A stretch of DNA of 64,000 nucleotides from Nelumbo lutea (GCA_022828595.1 JAKGHH010000004.1:84844270-84908269); one strand, 5' to 3'; shown: positions 33,640 through 46,379, numbered from the stretch's first letter. Notes: generated from the sequence alone by a model not told the origin. Translations and numbers: made by a program.

Positions 33640-35430
33640 TTTATCTTGTAATCTATTTTTTTGCACAAACCAGTATTCCATACAAATACACATCTCCAAT
33701 ATTTCATTTGTAAATCAACTTCTCCTCTTATTTAGTATCCTATATCTTACACTAAAACAAGATTTTAATGTTATTGTAGATACTGGTGGGGTTAGTAGAT
33801 CATGTACCATAGCGACAAACACAAGATCATTATTTTCCTGTGCTTTCCATCAGGATAAAATATCAAAATTTCTATTTCTCAAATGTAAGGAAACTTAGAA
33901 AATTATTTTGCAAATAAAAATTAAGTTTATTGAAAGATGAATTTGACATATAGGAAGATGAGGAAACAATGCCTTTACTTATTAAGCACCACACTTTAGC
34001 TCTGCTTCATCTAGTACTAACTAGGTGGCACTAAACCTGTTATTTATTTATTTATAACTTTATATTCATATAAATTATACATATTAACTAGTGTTTTTTA
34101 ATTTCTTTTTTGTCTACCTATATTTGTTTGCATATTTTGATTATATAAATTAAGTATTATATTTACAATTTCTAATTTTATCATAGAATCTAATATCGCA
34201 GCTAAACAATATAGAGGAGAAATATATTTATAATATTTTTTAAATTTAATATTCATTTGTTCAACAATATTTTCAAAATATTGTTTCTTTCTATGTTTTG
34301 AAAAACAATCACTAATCATAAATAATTGATTAAGTAAAATAGAGGAAGTTGGATAATAAATACTAGAAAACAGAATCATTAAATATTTGTAAAAAATTTT
34401 TATACAACTTTCCATTTCCCAATCAAAATCAGTTATCATATTATTTGACACTTTTTGATTATAAAAGTTTGATATAACTTCTTTATATGGTATACTACCT
34501 TCTAATATAGCATAAGTGGAATTTCACCTATGTTGGACATCTAATATAGATATTTTTTATATTTTATCCTATATTGATGGCATAAATTTTTAAAATCTTA
34601 TTTTCTTGCACTTGAAGAAAATAATACAATCTTGTACACATAAATTTAAAATATGACAATGACATCTAATGTGAAATAACCTTTCTTCTAAAATAGGTTT
34701 TAGTTGAGATTTCATCTATAGCTAAACCATTATTAATAACATTATCAAAAGTACATGAAAAATTTTATCTTCTATACCATATTATGTATAGTACTTAAAA
34801 TACAAGTTGCAATAGATGGGCCGATATGTGACCATTCTATTCTTGTAGAACTCATAATTCTTTTATGTAAAATCCAAATTTTATTAGTAAAATGAACATT
34901 TACAAAAATAAATAATACTACCTTTATAAAACCAAGCATCTGAAGTAAGAGAAATTTTAGAAAAAAAGATTTTTCAACATAGAAATTGAAATTTGTTTAT
35001 ATGCTTCAAAATTTTTTAAAACATCTAATCTAGTTGTATATTTAGAAAATTTTTATACGATGGATTAAGTGCTGTTTTGTACATAATTTTCAAATTTAGA
35101 CTATTTAGTATCTTTAGCTTATAAAAATGCTTGTTCAACACGTACTTGTATCTAGTTAATGGTTGTTTCATTTTTTATTGTGAATATGAAAATAGAAAAA
35201 TGAACCAGATCCAATCCCAATTTAGGTTTGGGTTGGTTCATTTTCAATTTTATTAATTTGTCTTGATACATGTCTTCTCAAATGATTAGTGCCACCACTA
35301 CTTTGATAACTAAAACCATTTTTATGTTTACTACAAACTACTCTCATGCCTTTTCCCTTTATATCATTGATCATAAAATATTCCTAAACCTAGCTGTTTT
35401 ACCTTTTTTGTGCTTTAGGATTATTAGGGC
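33640..35430 (-). pseudogene. Degenerate hAT-superfamily transposase gene
   Basis: Reading leftward, a BED zinc-finger remnant (SYQSSGGTNHLRR, about 35330-35270) is followed by broken sequence. Next is a clear central transposase block at 34451-34098 with YPTSSILLNQLFMISD and KFKKYYKYISPLYCLAAILD, typical of the RICESLEEPER-like hAT domain. Further left a broken hAT C-terminal dimerisation region can be read at about 33860-33770 (ILS-WKAQ and LLTPPVST), with LVCAK near 33680. Several stops and frame shifts separate these parts, so no product is possible. Terminal repeats were not found. It may once have driven the hAT MITEs in this window, but that is inference. Confidence 0.75.
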
Positions 35431-35889
35431 TAGCATTGGATTGGGCTTGTTCCGTAGGGGTAGCACTAGTTCCAACATTGGTTGTGCTATTGTACTATGA
35501 GTGAGACTCATCAAAATAAGCTAAATGAAAAGGAATCTGAGAGGAAACAATCATTTTAATAAATATTAAAAATCTAAAATTTATAAAAAATCCAAGTAAC
35601 CCGATAATTGATTTTGGTCATTGAAGTCTGATATGTTGATTCAATATCTCAACTTGAATGTAAATTTTTTTAAGTATCTTAAACTGCCAACTTCAACTTG
35701 AAACACTTTATTAAGCCTTCCTCTTGTTGAAATAAAAAAAAATAAAAAAATTGTGAGTATGGCTACACGAGAGTAGCATAGAATGAGAATGGTATATTGT
35801 ATTTAATTGAATGATTGTTGTGATGAAAATGGTTAATTGTTTGGGTATTTATAGGGGTAAAAATAATTGAATTGACCAAAATCATAGTA

Positions 35890-36000
35890 GCTCCCATTTG
35901 CACATTAGGGACATCTCCCATATTTGTGTGTTTCATGGGGAGATATTCCCAAAATGGTGGGATGTGCTATGAGGGTGGTGTGTGGAGCGCTCTACGAGGA
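35890..36000. repeat. Relic of the hairpin Mutator-like MITE family
   Basis: It contains the family core ttagggacatctccca and its inverse ggggagatattccc, then gggatgtgctatgag, spaced as in the complete copies. The outer ends are decayed and no target duplication is readable. Confidence 0.5.
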
Positions 36001-36100
36001 GTGAATCCAAATTCAACATTCAATGTTCAAATTATTGATATTATGATTTTTAGCATCATTGATGCTCTAAGAACAAGTTTGGTGAGTTTACCTATTTTAA

Positions 36101-37099
36101 GGGTTTGTTTGGCTTGTGATCAAGATCAAAATCAGAATCGGAATCCCAAGAATTGAAACCGGAATAGCCTGTTCTTGATCCCATGAATCTGAATCGGATT
36201 CCAATTGTTGTTTGCTAAAATCATTGGCAACTTGTTAACAAGTAAAAATATAAAAAAAAATTGAAAATAATAGAACATAGTAAAACAAAAACCATAAAAA
36301 AGAAAGTCATAATCCACCATATATCTAACTATGCCTTTCTAATCCTAGTCCAACAAAAAAACAATAGGACAAAATGATTTTAGCAAAACCAGTATCAAAC
36401 AAATGATTTTATTGAAACAAGCAAAATGATTTTTTGAAGTACTATTGGAATATCATTCCTTATATTCATTGGTAGTTGGATATTCAGTTGGTTAAATAGC
36501 AATGAAATAAAAAAAAAGAGGAAGGACGCTGTCAAGCATACTTTTTTTGAGCTATAGCAGGTTCTTACTTCTTGCGGGGGTGGATTTGCAAAATAGAGAA
36601 TTAGTGTACTCAAATAAAAGAAGAAGAAGAAGAAGAAGAAGAAGAAGAAGAAGAAGGACATATTTGCTTTATTCGACTAGGTAGAGATTTGAAAGAAGAG
36701 GGGAAGAAGGAAGAAAGGAGAGGAGAGGAAAAAAACGGGTTTGCTAATATCAATTGTTGGCAGTAGCAACAGTGGTGGCGATGATAGACAGGAGGAAGAG
36801 GGAGAAAAGGAAGAAGAGACATGAAAGAACGACTGACAAGTGACTGGTCTTACCTTGTTGGAGATGATGGTCATCAGCGACTATCTTGGATGAAGCCATG
36901 AAGGTTTGATGACTTATGGTCAAGTAGGGCACTAGAACAAGTGGGATTTTTTTTAATAAAAAAATATAAAAGTGAGAATCATATTTCCAGGGTGCCAGAA
37001 TGACCATTCCTACATATGTAGATCATCGGAATGGCAGTTCCATCCAACCGAACAGTTAGAATTGGAATGAGCGCCTATTGCTATAAGCCAAACAGACCC
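36101..37099. mobile_element. Possible PIF/Harbinger-like element, 1.0 kb
   Basis: The ends are gggtttgtttggcttgtg and, as reverse complement, gggtctgtttggcttata. The 3-bp flanks are taa and tga, two of three, close to the TWA target of this superfamily. Inner sub-terminal regions share gaatcggaatccc / ggaatgaccattcc-type words. A (GAA)n microsatellite occupies 36618-36657. No transposase. Confidence 0.5.
36618..36657. repeat. (GAA)n microsatellite
   Basis: About thirteen uninterrupted GAA units. The frames that read through it (poly-Glu, or Ser/Phe on the other strand) are artefacts of the repeat. Confidence 0.9.
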
Positions 37100-37197
37100 T
37101 GAATGTTTTTAATAGGTGATCGGATATCCCCATACAGATTGCCATATCGAATAAATAAACAAAAAATATGTTTTGATCAAACAAAATGAGTTCACAT

Positions 37198-37358
37198 CTG
37201 TGCCTAGTGGGGTGCCCCACAATGCCCCACAACACATCTCAACCTTGTATTGAGAACATCTCCCGATGATGTCTCATCATCTCCATACTTGTCATCGAAA
37301 GATGTCCCTACAAGGTCGGAATGTGCTGTGGGGCATTGTGGGGCGCGGATATGAACTC
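37198..37358. mobile_element. Hairpin Mutator-like MITE, copy B
   Basis: The ends are gagttcacatctgtgcc and gcggatatgaactc. The 9-bp flanks are aaacaaaat (37189-37197) and aaatgaaat (37359-37367), seven of nine. The arms pair over most of their length: ccccacaatgccccaca with tgtggggcattgtgggg, and agaacatctcccgatgat with the inverse. Confidence 0.8.
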
Positions 37359-37493
37359 AAATGAAATCTTTGATAGGAAGTGACTTTTGCGTACCGAGAG
37401 CATGGATATTTGTAACCTTGGTAGTATCTAAATCAAAACAATAAATTTGTCCATATTTAATTGTTTTTAATTTCTTTTGATAAATGTTGATAT

Positions 37494-37734
37494 CAAGGTT
37501 CAAAATATTGATATGCCTGGTACACCCATATCGAGCGAATCAATATTCATTTTTATTGCTGCTTTTTTTTTTTTAATTTTTTCACAACTAGTTTAGGGGG
37601 GCTGGTTTAGGGCTCCTCCACCCCCTGAAACGGTCAGACCCCTGGTACACCCACTGTAGGGGCATATAAGAAGGGTCTTGGAATGATACATATCGGCCAA
37701 TATGGGCTAATATGCAATGATTTTTTGAACCTTG
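37494..37734. mobile_element. CAAGGTTC-ended hAT MITE, 241 bp
   Basis: The ends are caaggttcaaaatattga and caaggttcaaaaaatcat (reverse complement). The 8-bp flanks are gttgatat (37486-37493) and attgatat (37735-37742), seven of eight. The interior shares a T-run and the cacccactgtaggggc phrase with the copy at 30923-31157, in the same orientation. Confidence 0.85.
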
Positions 37735-38060
37735 ATTGATATATAAAACATGATGAGAAAGTTCTTGTAGTGTGCCTTTTGAGTTTTTTTCTCGGATGGG
37801 AATTATTGTACAACGAGCAACATAATCAAATCAATAGTGGAATAGTGACCATGCTTACTGATCCAATGTCAATAGACACGAGTGTGATGACTTATCACTT
37901 TGAGTTATAGTAACGGTTATTGTTGTTGCTAAAAGTTTTTGATGACTATTTATATAGGTCAATGAATGGTTATTCAATAGTTAACCATTTTTTTTTTGAC
38001 AATTGCCATAGTTTGTCTTAATAGTTTGTATTTTTGACGAAAATTTAATTACATTAGTAG

Positions 38061-38648
38061 TAGGGGTGGATTTTAGTTGAGTCGAATATTTGGCTATTCG
38101 TGTTAGGCTCGTCAAAACAGTGTTAGTCTCTGAGTTCAAACTTGATTTGAGTTTGAATTCGATTAGGCTCAAAAGATTGTAGGTTCATGCTTGGCTTGGC
38201 TCGAGCTCGACTGTAAGCCAAGCTTCCTATAAAAAATAAAAATTATACATATAAAAATGATTTTTAATTTTATATACAAAAATTATTTATTATCATACAT
38301 ACAAAAATAAAATCATTATATATAATATTTATTATTATACATATAAAAAATAAAAATATACATATAAAATTATTTATTATTATATATAAAATATAAAAAT
38401 ATTATATATATAATATTATTATACATATAATAAAAATTATTATATATATGTATGTATGCATTGCTCTTGATTAGGCTTGAGAGCTTGATGAAATGAGCTT
38501 TATTGGGCTTGAGCCCAGCTTGATTTGCAAACGAGCCTATATATTGGGCTTGAACTTGGCTTGAAGTTTGGTTTAAACCAAGTCGAATCAAGCTTTTCAC
38601 GAGTAGAGCTCAATTAGCTTGTGAAAAACTCGATTCATTTCCACCCTA
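38061..38648. mobile_element. Non-autonomous hAT element, TAGGGGTG-ended, 588 bp
   Basis: The ends are taggggtggattttagttga and tagggtggaaatgaatcga (reverse complement). The 8-bp flanks are attagtag (38053-38060) and attggtag (38649-38656), seven of eight. The sub-terminal parts are rich in gagctcga-like words; the centre is AT-rich with repeated attattatacatataaaa words. A related, damaged copy lies at 56172-56573. Confidence 0.85.
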
Positions 38649-38659
38649 ATTGGTAGTCA

Positions 38660-39630
38660 AAGTTGTTAGATCTATGTATTTTTTTTTTCAAAAAAAATTG
38701 AAAAAAATCTAAAAGTTATTGAAAAATTTTATATGCTTTAAGTGATTTTCATTGCATGATATAACCAAAAGATGGTCCTACCAATGATCTTTTAAAATCA
38801 TTGATCTAACAATAGTAATTTATGTCAAAATTGAAATGTTTTGTTGGTTTTTTAGGGAAAATATGAAAATAAAAAACTGTTTTATATATCCTAAATGATT
38901 TGCTTGGTAAAGAAGAACTATAAGATGTATCAATAATCTATCAAACTCATTGGTCAAAGAAGTGAAACAACACAATAATTCAATGTGCAATTAATTTTTA
39001 GTAGATTTGAAGCTAAAACATTCTTTGATATTTTATTAATAAAATTATTGTGTGATATTTACATGTTCTAAACTCGTGTTATTATTGATTGTGATGTATC
39101 TATTTATATAAACTATTAAAGTGTGCATTTCCTAGATTTAATGCTGTTGATATATTTGTTGGATTTGTAAGAATTTTCCCAGCGTACCATATATCCAATT
39201 GTATCCATATCTTCCACCGTATTCATGTGTATCTAAAGTGTTTGTATAAAAGCTTAGTGATATGATAAAAGATACTGATATTGTTGAACCTTGATTGGGC
39301 CAGATTTAGATTGGGCTCAACTACATCCAATCCTGACCCAATTACCAAGGCAATAAATCCAAGTCCAATAATTTGAAATCCGATGTAAGACTCATTGTAT
39401 TTGGATCTAATCCGGTTCTGCCTTGTTATGCTGAAAAAATAAATAGTTTGAAAATTATTTATATTTCAACTTATACATATATGAGTAATTTATATAAGGT
39501 AAATTATTAAACATTTATAACTTTTGCATTATTTACATAATGTTTATATATACATAGCTATATTTTGTATATAATTTTAATTAGATCAGATGGGATTTGG
39601 TCTGATCATTAATTGGATACAAGTTGCATA
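38660..39630. other. Intergenic stretch, nothing firm
   Basis: No gene. An isolated gttgaacctt at about 39285-39294 resembles one end of the CAAGGTTC hAT family without a partner end. Confidence 0.4.
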
Positions 39631-39631
39631 A

Positions 39632-40247
39632 TCTATACTACTATTAAAAGTGTGATTGAAAGTATAGAACTTTGAATTGACTAAAATACCCTAATTGTTG
39701 AGTTTGGCCCCTCTTTAATTGTAAGGATAGAAATATAATTTGAATAACTACTTTTCTCCTTTAAATCACTTTCATTAAGTCTTATATTTCGGGTATTAAC
39801 TCATATTCTTTCATTAAATCCTATATTAATTAACCATAAAGTGTGACAAAAGAATAATTGTTTTTATTGATGATAGAAATAAAATGCAAATTTAAATTTA
39901 AAACCAACCCAAAAATAGAGTTGTTTTCTTGTTTAGTGGTAAGTCAACAATTCTACCTTTTAGGTCAAAATGTGTCAACCCTTAGTGTCATAATTAAATA
40001 ATAATAAGAATTAGAAAGGTGAAAACACACAAAGTATAAAAAATATAAAAAAATTATAGAAAACATTTGGCTACATCTCTAATATCGTATATCCATCATA
40101 TTAGACAAAAATAACTGTAACAAATAAAAATAATTTTTATAGACTTAGAAATATAAAAAAAATGGTAAAAAGTTTTGGAAACATATTATTTATTATCACT
40201 ATCTTCATCAAAGATTGACACATGCAAAGCATGTACATATTTACTAG
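39632..40247 (+). mobile_element. Non-autonomous Helitron, 616 bp
   Basis: The 5' end tctatactactattaaaag is preceded by A (39631). The 3' end has a perfect hairpin, acatgc-aaa-gcatgt (40220-40234), followed after 9 nt by CTAG (40244-40247) and then T. TC start, 3' hairpin, CTRR end and A^T insertion without target duplication define Helitrons. No Rep/helicase gene is present. Confidence 0.8.
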
Positions 40248-41369
40248 TCCAATAATATGTAGCAGATCTACAATTGCCTTTGGCTTTTTAAATCACCTTT
40301 TTAAACATCTCTTGTCCCTTTAGGGCAAAGATTTATAGAATTAGTGTCTCTGCTTTTATCCATAAATAGAAATGTTATAACTGTGCAACAAAAATGTAGG
40401 ATTACAAACTTAAAATTTCCTGGAATTATGAAAATATGGCGCTTCTCTCTCTCTCTCTCAGGAGCCAAAATGTCCATTTGTGAGGGCTTTCACGTAGGTA
40501 GCAGTTTCTGGTTTTGCGAGGTGGGCCCCACAGGGTCAGAAAGCTTAAATATGCTTCGTTAAGGCAAAAGGTTTTCTAGTTAAGCCTGTTTTAGGGGTTT
40601 TTGTAACAGTTAAAGATGCTAAATTGAAAAAGCTTATTGCTTTATCTTTCGGTGAATAAGATTTTAAGGCTCCATAATCGATAAAATTGAAGTGGATAGT
40701 TTGAAAATTTTATTGTTTCGTTATTTTAACATTTAAAAGACAAAGACACAAGTCTTTCAGTTCAGCCACTTCAATGGCCCCTTGGTAAGCTTCTTAAAAG
40801 CACTCAATCCAAGCTGATGCCCTTCGAAATGGGTTCAAAAATTCTATCTAGTATAAGATTGGGCTGGCCCAATCTCCCGGCCCATTGAAACTAAAATTGG
40901 CTTTAGGTATAATGTAGGCTTTTGGTGAGATGTGGATCTAAAATGTATCTTAGAATCTCTTTCCCTTACATGATGTTGTCATCGTTCTAAGATTTCATTT
41001 ACCCAATACTTAAACACCCTTTGACCACCATACTATAGGGTTTTGGTAACAAAGACACAGAATTAAGGCAAATTAAGTATTTTAGCAAAATGTCCTTAAC
41101 AGTCAGTTAGTAGGTCTCTAAAATATATTTTCCAGTTGATAAAAGTACCCTCATAAACACTAAATGCAGTTTTTTCCTTCTCAAATATTATTTTGTTTAA
41201 GCTTCTTCTTGGACCTACTTTCAAATTTTCATTCCCACCACAAAGCCATTTTTTTTCATAAGAAAATGTGTCAACTAATGATAAAAATGGATCTTTGAAA
41301 TGATTTAAATCTATGGATTGATGCATACTTATTGATTTTCAATGACAATATTATAATCACAGTCATGCT

Positions 41370-41640
41370 TTTTAAAAACGACCAGAGACTGAATCGGTCA
41401 GGGGTCCGGTTATTGGGTCAAACGGTCTGACCATTCGAACCAAATGGTTGGCCCGTTTTGACAAAAAGAAAAAAAAAACAGTCAAAACTATTTGAATGGT
41501 TAACCACCCGGGTCAACAGTTTACTGACCAAAATCAACAGTTTTGGGCAAATATCTGGTTTTGGGGAAAACCGAAACTGATCAAGTGACCAGTTTCTGGG
41601 TTTTTTTGGTCTAACCGTCCGGTCCGATCCAGTTTTGAAG
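41370..41640. repeat. GGTTTTNAAAACC-ended hAT-like MITE copy, inverted relative to the 8.6-kb triplet
   Basis: It starts tttttaaaaacgaccagaga and ends ccgatccagttttgaag. The interior has the family landmarks (ggtcaaacggtctgaccatt, the poly-A centre, ggtcaacagtttactgacc). No matching 8-mers flank it, so it is old or rearranged. Confidence 0.6.
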
Positions 41641-41982
41641 TATATAACCACCAAAATATTAAAGAATAAAGAAATTCGTTGAGGAAGACAATTTATATGT
41701 TCTTCATATAAAAACATTTTCCACTTGATGCACTTGAAATTAGAAATCAAAAGAGATTGAAAGAAGATTCTTTTTTCTTTTTATAGTAAATGGAGACTTT
41801 TGGAAGGGTATCAAACTTTTTTTTTGGTTGCAATTGCTTATAACTAATAGTCACCGATGTTGTCTTGAGCTGGATGAGCTGAGGTGGTTCGAGATGACTT
41901 GATCCAGCGACCAGCGAGCACAAAAGGTCAAGGGCCCTGAGGTGAATCTTCGGGGAAAGATACTCTTAACACTCAAATTAGT

Positions 41983-42164
41983 GAGTTCACATCAGGCCTC
42001 CACAAGAGAGTACCTTATAACGTCCCACAGCATATCTCAGCCATATATTTGGGACATCTCTCCCGATGATGATTCATCATTTCATCAATATATTTTCACT
42101 ACATGGCTGAACTATGCTGTCGGACGTTGTGGAGCGCCTCCTTTTGGGGGGCTGATTTGAGTCG
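41983..42164. mobile_element. Hairpin Mutator-like MITE, copy C
   Basis: The ends are gagttcacatcaggcc and ggctgatttgagtcg. The 9-bp flanks are caaattagt (41974-41982) and caagttagt (42165-42173), eight of nine. The arms contain tataacgtcccacagcat and the inverse atgctgtcggacgttgtgg. Confidence 0.85.
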
Positions 42165-42173
42165 CAAGTTAGT

Positions 42174-42618
42174 ACGAGCAACGAGGGGGTCTGTCAGGCC
42201 GAGCTAGCTGTACCTGTGGGTGTAAGATGAGTTGAAGAGTGCTAGAGAGCTTAGATAGCAGGAGCGTATAATCTTAACTTGGATGGTGTGCCTTTACATA
42301 CAAACTGGAATTCCTACCCACTACTCTCTACCCACACTCTATCCGCCATAAATTGCTCATACATCGCCATCTTGAATTGTGAAATATGTCGCCAGTGTGG
42401 GAGTCCTCGATTGAACTGTTTGTCAACGTGGCATGCACAATTCACCAAGGATGGGATGAAGAGAACCTGAGCTGTTGCACCGACTTGGGTGGTTAGCTTG
42501 CACTCGCTGATGTCCACCACATGTCTCACCTGTTGTAAGACATGTAGTGTTTCCTTGGCACCGCCTTGTTGGTCACACATAACGGCCTCATGGGCCAACA
42601 CGTCATGGATCTTCAGTT
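42174..42618. other. Moderately GC-rich intergenic stretch, function unknown
   Basis: It is more GC-rich than its surroundings. The longest minus-strand frame (42314-42814) runs into the adjacent hAT element and shows no known domain. It may be a retroelement or captured fragment. No call is made. Confidence 0.3.
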
Positions 42619-42626
42619 CGTCTAAG

Positions 42627-42819
42627 CAGGGGCGGAGCCAGAGATTTTTCATAAGGGGGGCAAAACCTAAAAAGGATTTACGAGTGGGGGGGATAAATAA
42701 ATATGGATGGCCATAAGGGAGACCAACTATTGGAGCATGGAATAGAGGGAGGGGGGAATTTACAATCACAAGGATTTCTGAACCATAGGAGGGCCATGAT
42801 TCCTCTGGCTCCATCCCTG
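42627..42819. mobile_element. hAT MITE with CAGGGGCGGAGCC ends, 193 bp
   Basis: The TIRs are caggggcggagccagag and cagggatggagccagagg (reverse complement). The 8-bp flanks are cgtctaag (42619-42626) and cgtctaat (42820-42827), seven of eight. The cagRGgcggagcca terminus is a well-known plant hAT end. Confidence 0.9.
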
Positions 42820-42955
42820 CGTCTAATCTAGGTGTCCCTCGTTGACTCGACCATGTGACAGCCCTCGTTGGACATGGATTATGGCTGCATCAGTCTCTGT
42901 AACTGTAAACTAATAGGATCTCTTTACTAGCATCATCATTAATATCAGAGGGCCT

Positions 42956-43139
42956 GCTGTAACGGTGGGCCTTGGCGTCACGGTTGGGTTACTCCATTGC
43001 AAACTGGGTGACAGGATTCAAATCTTGAAAATAAACTCTCTGTATGTGCGGAGGTAAAGGCTATGTAAGTAAATCTGTCCCCCAGACCCCACATTGATGG
43101 GAGTGGGAGCCTAGTGCACATGCACCGGGCTGCTCTTTG
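42956..43139 (+). mobile_element. Au-type tRNA-derived SINE
   Basis: It starts gctgtaacggtgggccttgg. It has an A-box-like region, a B-box-like ggattcaaatcttg, and the Au-family body (gaggtaaaggctatgtaa, ccccagaccccacat, gtgcacatgcaccgggc), ending ctctttg. The flanks tcagagggcct (42945-42955) and tcagggggctt (43140-43150) match at nine of eleven, a likely target duplication. Length is typical of Au SINEs (about 180 bp). Confidence 0.75.
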
Positions 43140-44226
43140 TCAGGGGGCTTAATGTATTCATTCCTCTTTGTCTTAGACTAATATTTCACCTTTTCTTTTT
43201 ATAGCTTAGAATGTTTGGATTGACATATTTGTTCCATATGCTTAGCCTTCTTCGTAAATTATTTATTTCCAATAGTAGTTCCACTCTACGAGCTGTCTGA
43301 ATGAATATGCTTATGGGAATTAAAAAAAAAAAAACTCGAAAAGTGGAAAATGGAATCCAATTCTGTTTCTTTCTCAATTCCACAGAATCCAAATTGTTAG
43401 CCCCTTCACGAATTGCAATAACCTCCAACTGAGGATGTCGGGCCCTGGTTCAGTCCGGCCAATGTACAATCCTATGGCCCAGCCCAGAAATTTTGTCTCC
43501 ATAAAGACTATCATTTGGTAGCAAACTTCTCTCTCTCTCTCTCCATCATCGACCACTGAACTAGCCTCATAGATCTTACAATCCAATAGAATTTTGAGAA
43601 ACCAGCTTCTTTGTTCCATGGTTTATAATTAACATCATGTCAAAACAAAAACTGCTCATTGCTCATTCTTTCTCTGTTATATACATTTCGAATTCCCCAT
43701 TCGGAAGAGTAGACAAAGAAGAAAAAAAGGGAAGAGTCACTTGTTTTCTATTTTACATTGAGTTCTTACCAACTCCACCTCTTGTCTTACCCATCCTTTC
43801 TGGGTTCTGGTTCTTTTATCTGGCTCACACAACCCCGTATTGGTTTTGTTGCCTTACTGGTGAAAGACCAAGAATCCATTAATAAGAGAAAGTGTTTGAG
43901 TAATTGGAGAGAAAAGGATGAATAAAAAATCTGAAGGATAAATATACTGGTTCTGTTCTGCCTGCCATCAATATCGACTGTAATTGGTCATTCATTCTAA
44001 TGGTTTTCTTTTTAATTTTTCATTCATTGAACAAAAGAAAATCCAGACTAATTAGCTTTTCTCTGAGATTGGAAGGAGGCTGTTTTTCTAATGGCATGCG
44101 ACTTTCACCACAAAAACTATTTATTTATTTTTTATTTAAAGATCAATGCATGCATGTCTTTACCTAGCTAATAAAAAAATATAATGTCTTCACAAATATT
44201 GGAAAATGATTTTTTTTAATTATTAT

Positions 44227-44334
44227 GGCTAGTTTAGAAGGAGTACAAATACAAATTTGTAGAGTGCAAAACCTTATATTTTATACCTACTTGTACTATA
44301 CATATTTGTATTTATACTTTTTCCAAACTAAGCC
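44227..44334. mobile_element. Small MITE, GGCTNAGTTT-ended family, copy 1
   Basis: It is near-palindromic: ggctagtttagaaggagtac at the left and, as reverse complement, ggcttagtttggaaaaagta at the right, with acaaatacaaat words inside both arms. About 108 bp. Relatives occur at 49975-50060, 54771-54888 and 55020-55216. The superfamily is uncertain because the flanks do not show a clear TSD. Confidence 0.6.
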
Positions 44335-46379
44335 TTATAGGTATTTATAACCAACTTCTTTCTGATCCAAATTATCAGAAAACAAAAATGGCAGCTGGTT
44401 ACTTAACCCACCAAGCAAATTAAAGTCCAAAGTCTTGCTAATTGGGCTGAATATTGAAAAAAAAAGTTAAAAGTATTTTTTTGAGCATATAGTGGAATGA
44501 GTTTGGAGACTCTTGAAAAACCTCCACAGAGACGCCTCTGTAGAATCATTCAAAGTGAGAAAAGATGTGTTCATGTCAGTATTTGATCAGTTAGAAGCTT
44601 GGAAATAAGTAATATAATGTTTCCATTCTTATGCCCAGACACCAATATTGATAGTGATTCCAAAACAAGAAGAACTTTATTCTAATGCTCAGAGGGGTTG
44701 TGGGAGTGAGGCTCTCCACTTTCTTGTTTTTGCTAGTAGGCAGTAGCCAAAACTCCACTTACTCAAAACCAGTATTGCTTTATTAGCTAGTTGCAGAAAC
44801 TGCTCCCCTTGTGGGGAAGTTCGGATAGTGGCTGTGGCGCCCTGCATGGATCAATCGGCCGGCCAGCCAGCCTCGCATGCATTTGGTCGAACAGCATGTA
44901 CGCACATATATTATAGACAGAACAGATGCATCATGCATGCATATATGCATTGTGTGTCCAGCCGAACTAGTCCAAGATTTCTTGATCAGAGCCTCAGAGG
45001 GTTGATGAGCCTGCAGAAACATGCATGGTTGCTACTAAGGTCAAAGGATGCCGAGATTGGCTAGAGACTATGGAGCCTGGCAGGTAGGGAACAGGGGCCC
45101 AAGTTGAAGTCACCTGGGTCTGGGTGTTGCTTTTAAGGGCAGCTCAATGGGGCATGAACCTTCCACAGGGCCCCTAATGGACGTGCATGATGGAACATGT
45201 CTGTCAAAGATTTTCCAGCCAACCATGATTAAACCCTAACTATTGTTGTGGCCTACACTAAAAGTCGGAATGCTTTTCAAAACAAACCCCAGTAAGGTAG
45301 ATGGGTAGGTAATAGAAAAGCTCAAATAATCTGAAACAGTTGATGGGAGGCTTTGAATTTAATTTGTGATGACGAAGATAGATTGAGGTGCATGAGAGGA
45401 GATCTTTGTGGCAGATGGCTGATATATTTTTTTCTTTCTCCTTTACACTAAATAAACTATATATAAAGGAGCATACAGTAGATATGAAAAAAGGTAGGAT
45501 TCTCGGAGATCAAATCAACTGATAGGAAAAAGGAAGATGTTAAAAATCTCACCTGACGATTCTGAGCCTTCCCACGGATCCACCACTCCCAAGCACCTCC
45601 TATATTCCTGATTCCTCAAGAATCAAGTCAAACTCTCTCTCTCATAAACTAAATGAAGACGACAAGCAATTAACCCTTGAAGCAACGAAGAAACAACCCA
45701 GCTCGGGTGCAAGTTGGGAGGCTAGAGAGAGTGAGAGATTTTCTACAAAATAAATAATGTCACATCCAGAAAGAAATTTTGAATTCAGAGCGTGCACATA
45801 ACACAGATGGACAAGCACAATAGGGACTTTAGTGTGTGTTGATCATTGTTGTTTTCCTTTTCCTACAAAAGTTTCCGACAAGTGTTAATGAAGGCACTTA
45901 AACCCATCAGCTCCATCCTTTTAGTGTTGTCATCTTTGGTATTAAGACTGATGAAACCCAGAAATGGGCCATATTCAAGATATGAGAGACAAGCACAAAA
46001 AGAAACAAAATTGTATCAGAGAACACTATTTGACCATCCCTAATACATGTTAATAATTGCAACAGGACAAAAATTTCATGATTCCCCAATCCATAGACTG
46101 GATTTTCAGAATCCTCCTTGTGATAGGGGAGTTGGGGATGTGGGTCCCTCTTTGATAACCACATGGGTCCTCTGATTCCTCCCCCACCATCCATTTTACA
46201 GGATTAGGTTCAGTTAGTCAGCCCTACCTACCTACTTGAAATGTTAGAACTTTCATCCAACAGATTCACGAAAATGCCATTCAGACAAAACAAAACTTAT
46301 TCTATTCTTTTATCCATATCTCACCAATTCCTTAGTCTTAGTCCTAGGTTCTCATTCAGGGTTCTCTTAACTTTTTCCT

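Noticed and set aside
36395..37007. Overlapping minus-strand Ser/Phe-rich frames
   Set aside because: They are produced by the (GAA)n microsatellite and purine-rich DNA inside the PIF-like element.
37198..37358. Hairpins as conventional microRNA precursors
   Set aside because: The same hairpin recurs with 9-bp target duplications at many sites, so it is a transposon family. Small RNA production remains possible but is not shown by sequence, and no known miRNA was recognised.
42314..42814. A 166-codon minus-strand frame as a gene
   Set aside because: No recognisable domain, and it crosses the boundary of a hAT MITE (42627-42819) whose target duplication is clear.
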